A stretch of 64,000 nucleotides of DNA from Trissonchulus latispiculum. Taxonomy: Eukaryota > Nematoda > Enoplea > Enoplida > Ironidae. Shown here one piece after another: positions 39,273 through 47,859 of the stretch. The stretch spans positions 1 through 64,000 of the forward strand of contig JASAND010000707.1 in NCBI GenBank assembly GCA_030248195.1. The letters run 5' to 3'. Under the pieces are notes generated by a model that was not told where the DNA came from, ran no database searches, and saw nothing but the letters and a program-made list of their open reading frames with translations. Numbering within the stretch: the first letter of the stretch is position 1; each line of letters starts with the position of its first letter. The translations under genes and the position numbers were made by a program.

Positions 39273-39543
39273 TGTAGCGCTTCTACCAGGCTGAAGGACC
39301 AAGATGAAACCAAGGACAAGCGTCAGGCACCCTCGTACCCAGGAAACCAGGACCTGGAATAGAGAAGGGAAGAGCGAGGTCCAGCTTTTCACTCGCCATT
39401 GAAAGTAAAGAATTGGTCCCGCCGGGGATCGAACCACGGCCCTTCTGACTCCGGAGCAGACATGCTAACCACTACACCACGGGACCATCAGCTGAACTCC
39501 CATTGCAGGCTTATCAATCTTTCCTATGCCTACTTCCCTTACA
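39273..39543 (-). mobile_element. Solo LTR of the tRNA-bearing TRIM family
   Basis: A reversed copy of the TRIM LTR with TGTA...TACA ends, flanked by a 4-bp duplication GCTC (39269-39272 and 39544-39547). It contains a tRNA-like core at 39415-39486. It lies in CNT intron 1. Small indels against the other two copies show it is a separate, older insertion. Confidence 0.75.
39415..39486 (-). tRNA. tRNA-like sequence inside solo LTR
   Basis: 72 nt on the minus strand with a 7-bp acceptor stem GGTCCCG/CGGGACC, an A-box region GTGGTGTAGTGG and a B-box GGTTCGATCCC. The T stem has two mismatches. The anticodon region TCTGCTCCGGAGTCAGA does not form a standard 5-bp stem with a 7-nt loop. It is a tRNA-derived relic related to Gln/Glu-type tRNAs, not a reliable tRNA gene. 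Confidence 0.45.
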
Positions 39544-39665
39544 GCTCGGACTGCAAGGAACAATTTTATAAGGATTTGCAAGTTCTGGATTCCGAAACTC
39601 GCAGCTACAAGTATTGCATAAAGTATATAGTGCGGAGTCCGTACTCCGCTCCGCACTAACACTTG

Positions 39666-39945
39666 TGTAAGGGAAGCAGGTATAGGAAAGATTGGTAAGC
39701 CTGCAATGGGAGTTCAGCTGATGGTCCCGTGGTGTAGTGGTTAGCATGTCTGACTCTAGAGCAGAAGGGCCGTGGTTCGATCCCCGGCGGGACCATTTCT
39801 TTACTTTCAATGGTGAGTGAAAAGCTGAACCTCCCTCTTCCCTTCTCTCTTCTAGGTCCTGGTTTCGTGGGTACGAGTGCCCTTGCCACGTTCGGGCTTG
39901 TCCTTGGTTTCTTCCTGATCCACCAGCCCTGGCAGAAGCGCTACA
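39666..39945 (+). repeat. TRIM 5' LTR (280 bp)
   Basis: TGTA...TACA ends. The tRNA-like core lies at 39723-39794, about 57 nt from the LTR start. It differs from the 3' LTR mainly near the end (short indels around GTACGAG), so the pair is young but not identical. Confidence 0.8.
39723..39794 (+). tRNA. tRNA-like sequence in TRIM 5' LTR
   Basis: Acceptor stem GGTCCCG/CGGGACC (7 pairs), D arm GTGT/GCAT, anticodon arm TCTGA-CTCTAGA-GCAGA (four pairs plus an A-G mismatch), and T loop TTCGATC with a mismatched stem. The anticodon position reads CTA, which would pair with UAG. A TTTCTTT follows as a weak terminator. Likely tRNA-Gln-derived. Stem mismatches argue against normal charging. Confidence 0.5.
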
Positions 39946-40155
39946 TGTGTCGAGGCTGCCTCAGGACCCGGATTGGACTCCTGTCTCCGGTCCCCCAGTA
40001 GTTGCTTCTGGTTGATTGGATCTAAAGGGGTCTGGAACGTGTGTCGGGGGAGCACGGATCCCTTGGGTTCAGAATGCCCTGCGCTGGATGCGCTCTCGGT
40101 TCGATTCCGAGTTGAGTAAGCCGCGGGACGCGTCTTAAATGAAACCCGGGGGAGA
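39946..40155 (+). other. TRIM internal domain
   Basis: 210 bp between the LTRs. Near 40094-40110 it holds CTCGGTTCGATTCCGAG, a perfect T-arm-like stem-loop with a B-box, so a second tRNA-like relic may be present. The purine-rich end (40145-40155) is the likely polypurine tract. No ORF of note. Confidence 0.6.
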
Positions 40156-40440
40156 TGTAAGGGAAGCAGGTATAGGAAAGATTGGTAAGCCTGCAATGGG
40201 AGTTCAGCTGATGGTCCCGTGGTGTAGTGGTTAGCATGTCTGACTCTAGAGCAGAAGGGCCGTGGTTCGATCCCCGGCGGGACCATTTCTTTACTTTCAA
40301 TGGTGAGTGAAAAGCTGAACCTCCCTCTTCCCTTCTCTCTTCTAGGTCCTGGTTTCGTGGGTACGAGGGTGCCTGACGCCTCCCGTTCGGGCTTGTCCTT
40401 GGTTTCTTCCTGATCCACCAGCCCTGGTAGAAGCGCTACA
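40156..40440 (+). repeat. TRIM 3' LTR (285 bp)
   Basis: Near-identical to the 5' LTR over the first ~220 bp, including the whole tRNA-like core. It ends GCGCTACA, followed by the CTTG duplication. Confidence 0.8.
40213..40284 (+). tRNA. tRNA-like sequence in TRIM 3' LTR
   Basis: Same 72-nt sequence as at 39723-39794, including the CTA anticodon position and the mismatched T stem. The identity follows from LTR duplication during reverse transcription, so it is not independent evidence of function. Confidence 0.5.
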
Positions 40441-41145
40441 CTTGAACTGCGAGTTCAGCAAGTGCAAGTTGCAAGTCCGTTGGTACACTAAGCTAAGCAG
40501 CAAGCAAAGGTTTTATTAAACTCACTGCAACACTCGAAAAATAGAACACATGAAATACTTGTACTTGGAATTTGCGTTTCCTCTTACTCGTAGGCTTGCA
40601 CTTAGAAATCCGCAACTTATCATGAAATTAGCCCCAGATTTAGGCCAGATAGGTCTCAGAGTGCCAGATAGTGAGTGTCAGAGCCTTGAATAATGCTATA
40701 CATCGAGTACTCGCGTCTGCAAAGAAACTTACAGCTTAACAGCTCGTTTTTTCCACAAAACATTTGAAGCTCTTTGGATAGTAGAGGCCTTCTCCTGACA
40801 GTGTGTGAAAACATAGGGAGTCAGAATATGATAATAAAAAATAAACAGCAAAGCAATGACATATAAGACGAATAATGGTATTGCTTTCTTGGTGTCATGA
40901 ATACAGGCTGCAATTAAGTAGCCGACAGCTGCAGCTGCCAGCAAGCCAAGGAATACACGATTAATAATAGGTTTATTTTTGTCAAACCAATCGGAGATCT
41001 GTCCCACACATGTTCGAAAAGTATTTAGGAACCGGTTAGACGTATCATGACTCTCATCAGCAGAAATTTGTTTGGCTGAAGGCTTAGAGTTATCCATTTG
41101 TCCAGGGCTGGTCTCTTGATCAGATACGACATTGCCGAACTGCAT

Positions 41146-42344
41146 GATAAGGACAGTAAAAGAAGGTTCTAAATTCTGAAACTATCAAATTGAATGCTAA
41201 AATGTATATCCTGCTTCATAGAACGCGAACAGATAGAGGAACAGGAGCAAAATAAAGCACAAGCTGCTACATATAACAACCACTGGATCAATTCTGTAGC
41301 ACGTTATGTTGTTGTACTCGCGAACTATTGACGCTCAGGGCTAAGCGGCGAATTTTTTCACAGAAACGAATACTGCAAATGTGCTAATAAAGTGTTTACT
41401 GTGCTATAATATTAGGTTAACTCAAAAGTAAGAGCTATATAAACAGTATACTGACAGCGAGAACTATCCAGTTTGAATGAAATGACAAACAACCTGTAGT
41501 CACATTTCACACAATCAATTCAAGTAATCCCGCTACTTGAAACTTGTTTCAACAATTGCATATTTTACAACAAACTGTGTTGGATTATTGATTTGAATTT
41601 TGCACAATAGAAATAGCACGCCTTTGAATATGCACCTTCCAGGACACTACTAATTCTTCGGTTCCCATTCGGTTAAATGTTCATGTTCCCATTATAACTT
41701 TTAACCTCCTAGATGGCAAAAACACGAATTCCTTATCGTTCTAGCTAGCTTTTTATGCGATTGTAATACAATGAAAACTAATTCAAATTTCAACTATTTA
41801 TTACACGCATCACACCGACTTACCCACTTTTAGTGCTCATGCTCCCAGTATAAGCTTTGACTGGGAGCACCAACAACGTTGATCTTGGTCTCGTTTAGAT
41901 AGAGAATTTCGCAGAAAACCAGAGTTTTTTAGCAAAGCCTTTGAAATGCAGATTTAAGCTTTATTATTTTATCTCGCCTAAAGGCGAGATAGCTGTTTTC
42001 GTTTTTAGAGCAAAATGAACTCCTTATGTTCGACGTTGAATTTCCCCCTAATCTCAGCATTGCTTTCATTAACAGTGAAAGTTTTTGTAAGAAGGAGGCC
42101 CAGCAGCTGCTTTTATCGAATTGGCCCAGAATGATTTATTTGAAATTTTCTTTGTAATTTGGTGGAAAACATTAAAATTTGTAGCTTAGATTTCCCTGTA
42201 GGGGGCCTTCATTTTCAGTGGAATTAACGTTTAAAGAAACACTTAAGAAGTTTAGATCTTATTTTTTCCAATTTGACTTCAAATTCCCTTGGCACGATTG
42301 CCATAAGATGCCTCAAATAACCTACAACTCATCTTAAGCACCAT
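41146..42344. other. 5' flank of CNT; no gene seen
   Basis: The region upstream of the CNT start codon (minus strand) would hold its promoter and 5' UTR, but no element can be named. A perfect 8-bp palindromic hairpin ATCTCGCC-TAAA-GGCGAGAT sits at 41971-41990. The rest is AT-rich. Confidence 0.45.
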
Positions 42345-42423
42345 AAGCTAAAGTTTGACCAAAAAATCTTGGAACCAAAATGTGAGCTCCTGTCCTGAGT
42401 TAACCTTTGAAGCTAGTCTATAT

Positions 42424-43007
42424 GGGTCTCTTGCGCAATTCCCCCCCCAGCCCTAACTTTTTATTTTTTTGACCAATAACTTTGAAATTTGGTGTGGGTG
42501 CATACTAGAGGCTGATGAATTCAAAAATTAAAAAATTTTAAAGTTTTTAAAAAATTTTAAAAAATTTTAAAATTTTATTTGGTAAGGGGGGACCAAGGGG
42601 AACCAAAAACTTTTTTGAAAAAAGTTTTGCTGAAAACTTGCATACAAGGGTTTTCTGGGGCGCTGAGCACGAATCTGAAGTCCGTTTTTCGATTCAGCTT
42701 TTCGTTAGCTCAGTATAAGCTAAAGTTGTAAGCTTAAGATGAAAGCTTATCCTGAGCTAACGAAAAGCTGAATCGAAAAACGGACTTCAGATTCGTGCTC
42801 AGCGCCCCAGAAAACCGCTGTATGCAAGTTTTCAGCAAAATTTTTTTCAAAAAATTTTTTGGTTCCCCTTGGTCCCCCCTTACCAAACTAAAATTTTAAA
42901 ATTTTTTTAAAACTTTAAATTTTTTTAATTTTTGAATTCATCAGCCTCTAGTATGCACCCACACCAAATTTCAAAGTTATTGGTCAAAAAAATAAAAAGT
43001 TAGGGCT

Positions 43008-43098
<91 letters not shown>

Positions 43099-43114
43099 AT
43101 TGCGCAAGAGACCC
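42424..43114. mobile_element. Foldback element with 8-bp target duplication and poly-G arm
   Basis: The TIR starts GGGTCTCTTGCGCAATT and ends with the exact reverse complement. The 8-bp duplication GTCTATAT flanks it (42416-42423 and 43115-43122). The arms (~300 bp each) are near-perfect inverted copies meeting near 42735. The left arm has C8 at 42441-42448 where the right arm has a 90-nt G run (43008-43097). An 8-bp duplication fits hAT-like transposition. No transposase. Confidence 0.85.
43008..43097 (+). repeat. 90-nt uninterrupted poly-G tract
   Basis: Ninety consecutive G residues replace the 8-G counterpart expected from the opposite arm of the foldback. It could be a true expansion by slippage, a structure-driven artefact, or an assembly/sequencing artefact. 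Confidence 0.8.
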
Positions 43115-43299
43115 GTCTATATAAAGTATCTATTTTAAAAAACCTCACGTGAAGGGGGAATCCACTAAAACCATCATGTATGGTCTATAATCGGTTACCG
43201 GATACTAAATCGATAAAAACGCTTCGAATTCGGAAAGAAAACGCTAATTAATTCATACTCTAGTACATCCCTGGCCCAAAACATTTCCGAAAATGGGCC

Positions 43300-44015
43300 G
43301 GTGGGTGATAATTCCGTATACGCACACTTGCACTGAGATTTGAGTGCACTCAATGCATCTAATTCCGTAGACGCACACTAGACTTTAAGTTAGAGTTTAA
43401 ACTGGTCAGAGTGACCTTTTGCAAAAGGCATCTAATTCCGTAGACGCACACCTGTTGAATAGTAACAGTAATGAGGGAAAATTTTGATTTTTGGAAATGA
43501 AGTTAATGAAATAAAGAAGGAAAGTGGTTTTAGTATATATAGTTACACCGCATCAAACAAGCAACATAATAGTGCTTTTCAAACAACGAACAGGCAAGCG
43601 ATAAGCAGCAAAAAATTGTCATCAAATAACAAATTAGAAGCAGAATTTTCTAACTTTTTTAGTTTTAAGATTAATTTTAAGTTTAATAAATTTTTGCTGA
43701 CAATTTCTTGCTGCTTATTGCTTGCCTGTTCGTTGTTTGAAAAGCACTATTATGTTGTTTGTTTGATAGGGTGTAACTATATATACTAAAACCACTTTCC
43801 TACTTTATTTCATTAACTTCATTTCCAAAAAACAAAATTTTCCCTCATTACTGTTACTATTCAACAGGTGTGCGTCTACGGAATTAGATGCCTTTTGCAA
43901 AAGGTCACTCTGACCAGTTTAAACTCTAACTTAAAGACTAGTGTGCGTCTACGGAATTAGATGCATTGAGTGCACTCAAATCTCAGTGCAAGTGTGCGTA
44001 TACGGAATTATCACC
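43300..44015. mobile_element. Second foldback element with 8-bp target duplication
   Basis: The arms read GGTGATAATTCCGTATACGC and its reverse complement, with the 8-bp duplication AATGGGCC at 43292-43299 and 44016-44023. Each arm carries three copies of the subrepeat ATTCCGTAGACGCACAC (the outermost with GTATACGC). The arms are ~300 bp and near-perfect, and the centre (~43620-43690) is AT-rich. The left edge has four extra bases, GGTG (43300-43303), beside the TIR. The 63.5-kb copy is empty at this point. Confidence 0.8.
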
Positions 44016-44115
44016 AATGGGCCACATCCGGTCCATGACCGGTAATCGGATGTCCAGGTCACAAAACTGTACAGCAAGATGGGTAAGTCGTACAGATTCG
44101 CTGATGGGATAGGAT

Positions 44116-45687
44116 AGAATAGGCGCTCACAGTTCGGTTCCAAGATTTTTTGGTCTACACTTTAGTAATAATACTTTTTTGCTCGTAATCTTGAAATATA
44201 GTGAACGCAAATTCAAATAACATCATATATTCTGCGTTAACAGATTTATGCTATCCAAAAGCACTCTTAATCTTCATCTTCATATCACGAAGTATCACTT
44301 CAAAAGGTTTAGTCCGTTGTGTTCAAACACGTTATGTGAGATAATATTTAACCCGACGTCGAGATGCTGCTCCTTTTAGGAGCCAACTTGTTTCATTTTC
44401 CTTACAAATGTCGGAATCCAGAATGGAGCTTGGTGGTGGTAGCGATAATTATGAAACTGCAGATAATGAAACCAACAGATAGAAATGAAAAGATGAAAAT
44501 TAATAGATTAAGTGATTATTCCCAAAAGGACCAAGTTAGTTTAGAAACCTCTTTGAATGCATATCTTAAAATAGAATTTTCAGAATTCAGTTTTCAGGAT
44601 AGTCAATGCTCAAATTGTCCCTCAAGCACGTTTTTTGACACATACCAAGTTTAAATCAGTAGATCTGGGGTTTTCAAATCCATTAAATGTCAGTTGTTTT
44701 GTTCCAAAGAAGTTGTTGCAACAATTACAAGCATACATTAACCAGTAACACGGGGTCCAATTCTAGAGGGATCTACCCCGACCCTGGCGAGGGGTCTACC
44801 CTTGAAAAATTCCAAAATTTTAAATGGGTCTACCCCAAAGTTTGCAAAAATTGCTAATTTTCAACATGTTTGGACAACTAATAAGCAAAAATGAACATTT
44901 TTATCGATTTTCAAGAAATTTTTAGAAAAGACTCGCTAAAATTTTATAAAAATGAGCAATTTTTAGTAAAAATTGCTGAGAGGTGTACCATTTTTTGCCT
45001 TCTGGACGAGAGGGCCTACCCGTTTTTTGTCGGTCTGGGGGTCTGCACCCCCCATTCCCTCCCCATTATCCTATGATTACAAGGATCGGTTTCAGGCGCT
45101 ATAAGAAAAATTAAAGAATGAAAGAAATCTGCACACCACTGTGAGGTTTTGGTCAGCGTGTCTATGATATTTGAAAATAAAAACTGGACTTCGAGTGAAT
45201 TTAAGAAGTTGCTAGGCTCTAGTCAAAGGTGTGTGACGCTAAAAACTAGTTCTAAACCCTAATCTCCTCCCACCTATAGAAAGTAAATCACACAAAATTA
45301 GGTTTTACTAGGAACTCAACCTTTAGTATCAAAACACATCAAAACTTCAAAATAGGAATTAACAATTATTCAAGTCAGACACAGACGATTTCAATGTCCA
45401 ACGGTCAAGTTACACATCAAGTAATGGCGGACAAAAATGGGGAGTAACTAATGCCCCCACAGTGCACAAACCCAACTCTACTGTGTCTAGACAACTTCTG
45501 TCAACCTTTTTATACCGAAAAGAAATCAAAAGCCAGTCACTAAAAATGATTGATTGTCCATGACATCAAAATGTACATCTCAACACCTGTTATCTCAAGA
45601 AATAGTTCTTTCCTTAGAATACAACACAAATCTACAGTACAACCACCCCTTTGCACGTAGTGCCAACTTCACAAACATTAAACTTAT
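44116..45687. other. No gene recognised
   Basis: AT-rich sequence with short chance frames. A part near 44770-45060 repeats the word GGTCTACCC several times and ends in a C-run, similar in style to the GypA leader. On the minus strand near 45420-45435 it reads TTTTTGTCCGCCATTAC, which recalls TTTGTCCGCCACAAC in the GypA LTR, so a diverged LTR of the minus-strand element to the right may lie here; its ends cannot be placed. Confidence 0.35.
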
Positions 45688-45778
45688 TGTAGAATTACTG
45701 TAGAAATACTGTAGAAATATTGTAGGAATATTGTAGAATTATTGTAGAATTACTGTAAAATTCTATGGATTACTGTAA
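45688..45778 (+). repeat. Short tandem repeat, ~11-bp unit
   Basis: About eight imperfect copies of a unit like TTGTAGAATTA / CTGTAGAAATA in tandem. No function is inferred. Confidence 0.65.
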
Positions 45779-47859
45779 ATTTAGAATCTTAGACTTAGGC
45801 TTAACACGTCTGACTGACTGATATTCCACAAAATACCCCCTCTTTGCCACCGCCCGCCCCGGCGCGGTGTTCCCAGAAAGGCGATAAGAAGAGAAAAATG
45901 CAAACAGTTAGAGGTAAAACAAAAATGTTTGAAACAAGACGAAAAAGATAAAACGTGGACCCTCACTGGTCTCACGAGTGGGACTCCCACTGACAGACAT
46001 GTGCCACTGGCACAGCAGACTTTGTCAACTTTGACAACAACAGACTACAACTTTACTGGGCCCCTACAGTACTGAGTGCTACGTCTCGACTACATCTACA
46101 ACTTGGACGTAAAATGTTTCGGCTGTCACCGAGACAGAATACAAACTATACCCTGGGACACACCGCCCAGGAGACGGCGGATGGAGGAGTGTACCGGGAG
46201 CATCAGTCAGTCATGGCCCCACCCCAACGAAATTTAACTCTGGAAGAAAACACCATTAATTTATATAAAAACACAGCAAAGATAGAAAAGACAAAATACA
46301 AAATCACAAGGCAAGACAGTAAAGGCAGTAAGAAAGGCAGACAAGTATGCATTAAACAAAAAATAACAAGAAAGTCTAGTTACCAGTATAACATAGCTGC
46401 AAACAATGCCAAAAATATGCGAATCAAAACAAAATGTCACTGTATAAGGCATCAGATTAAAGAAACAGTTAAAGCAAAATACAAAACACAATACACCGGT
46501 CCTAGTGTCCGTAGGAGTGTCGGGGACGGGAACCAACATCAGCCGCCAGGAGCATCATACCGTCAGTACCCATCTCAGCAGCCAGCCGATGAGACAAAAG
46601 CAGTCGACAGGCAGGAAAAGGTGGAAACAGGCTCAGAAAAGTCAGCCGGAGCGGAAGCAGCCCGAAAAGCCAGACCTCAGACAACGGCCACACCCATTGA
46701 GCCGCAGGGCAAACGGCCAGGCACCACGAAGCACCAGACGAACGACACCAAAGCGCCAGCCAGAGGACGCCACACCGGGGCTATGTCGGGCCAAGGAGCC
46801 CAACAAAAGACCAGAAATACCAGCTCCGGAAGCAACCGAAGCACATCACAAAATACCCACCAAGCACCGGGTGTCAGAACCACAGCTGCAAAACTGCAGC
46901 CCGACAGAAAGTCAAGAAAGAGGCTGCTGCAAGAAACCGCTCCAACTCCCGTCGAACCTGCCAACCCCACCAGCACAGGCCATGATGAACCTGACAACCA
47001 GCATCCACCACCACCACTGGCGACATCATACCAGGGGAACACTCCTAGGCACCACAAGCAGAGGGGGGGGGGCGGGGACGGACCAGCACAACCAAACAGA
47101 CAACCTACAACACACAAAGAAAACATGAAGACATGGTTATGCGTAGCAAAAGTAAAAAGAAAATAAAACATTCCTTAGGCAAAACATGGCCCCGCTGTAA
47201 CCGATTATTAAAAGTGAATATACTCGAAATGTTAATAAAACTTGTAAATAAGAAAGGTAAAAAGGAACAAATTTGTAAGGGCTAAAACTGAGGAAGAGCC
47301 GAGGCAACCGGAGCCTGGACACCGGTCGGTCTCCCCTAAAAGGTGCCAAACTCCATGCCTCGGACCCAGTGGAGACAACTACGGGAAAAGGAGACCGGGT
47401 CCGAAGCCGCTCGGTCGACCCAAGAACCCACGGGCCAGGAATCCCCCCTGATTCAAGGAAAGGAAATATAGATGCGAGGTGTGCTGGGATAGGAAGGACC
47501 CGGAATCTAAAGAAACTTGCTTCGAAGAGAAAAAGAGATCAGAAAATTTATACTCCAGAAGTAATAAGTAGAAATAACGAGATCAACGTGGGAACCAAGA
47601 ATTGAATTCAGGGAAAAGAATAGAGAGCAATTTAAGGAAAGCAAGAAGAGAGAGCAATAATAACTTTTATCGGAAAGAAAAAGAAAATTAACACAGCAAA
47701 AAGGTGGTGCAAAGAATTTAATCAAGGAAAAGAGAGTCAAAAGGATACACACAAGGATAGAAGAAATCAGTTGAGAAAGACACAAAATTTAAGGGTGCGA
47801 GCCCAGCACACCCCAAAAAATAGAAAAGCTCAACAAACAACTGCAACAACAAACAACAA
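45779..47859 (-). other. Probable 3' untranslated region of the minus-strand accessory element
   Basis: Read on the minus strand this is T-rich sequence downstream of the NADAR ORF, with a GC-rich block at 47290-47460. It corresponds in position and style to the 2.7-kb 3' region of GypA. The plus-strand open frame at 46114-47166 is Lys/Gln/Thr-rich low complexity and is probably the antisense shadow of the T-rich strand. Confidence 0.45.

Larger units (their letters stand above)
39666..40440 (+). mobile_element. TRIM retrotransposon with tRNA-like sequences in its LTRs
   Basis: Two direct repeats, 39666-39945 and 40156-40440, both begin TGTAAGGGAAGC and end GCGCTACA. They enclose a 210-bp internal part without coding capacity. 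The whole unit is flanked by the 4-bp duplication CTTG (39662-39665 and 40441-40444), proof of insertion as one unit. A purine-rich CCGGGGGAGA directly precedes the second LTR, as a polypurine tract should. A clear primer-binding site was not found. The element must rely on another element's enzymes. It sits in CNT intron 1. Confidence 0.8.
34107..41145 (-). pseudogene. SLC28/CNT concentrative nucleoside transporter, disrupted
   Basis: Six exons are readable on the minus strand with GT-AG junctions: 41145-40733, 38891-38750, 38391-38166, 36453-36292, 36125-35996 and 34268-34107. The family couples nucleoside uptake to sodium or protons at the plasma membrane. Exon 1 gives a cytosolic N-terminus and two hydrophobic helices. 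Exon 2 reads EATFGAFRLIPLVGLFVY. Exon 3 reads RPVIWGLALQFIFAFLVL and FVFGYV. Exon 4 gives [17 protein letters not shown] and [20 protein letters not shown]. Exon 5 has TEAPLLIKPYIEKMTKSEIHA. Exon 6 has HLLTASIMSAPAAM and LLYPETEESK. Two lesions break it: one extra base in exon 3 in the FFAFQ motif, and a 4-bp insertion (GAGC) in exon 5. Exon 6 is cut by the BEL LTR, and no later exons are visible beyond the element. Exon phases are consistent only when both lesions are removed. Confidence 0.85.
42345..44115 (+). repeat. Old interspersed repeat, filled by two foldback elements
   Basis: The outer and middle segments (42345-42423, 43115-43299, 44016-44115) align in order with 63490-63845: AAAAAATCTTGGAACC, GTCTATATAAAGTAT, CGGTTACCGGATACTAAATC, ATTCATACTCTAGTA and CTGTACAGCAAGATGGGTA. 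The 63.5-kb copy lacks both foldback insertions, giving empty-site controls. Confidence 0.75.

Noticed and set aside
44364..44654. 96-codon plus-strand frame
   Set aside because: No similarity to a known protein, isolated in repeat-rich DNA, AT-driven composition.
46114..47166. 350-codon plus-strand open frame
   Set aside because: Low-complexity Lys/Gln/Thr composition, and it lies antisense to the T-rich 3' region of the minus-strand accessory element; no family resemblance.
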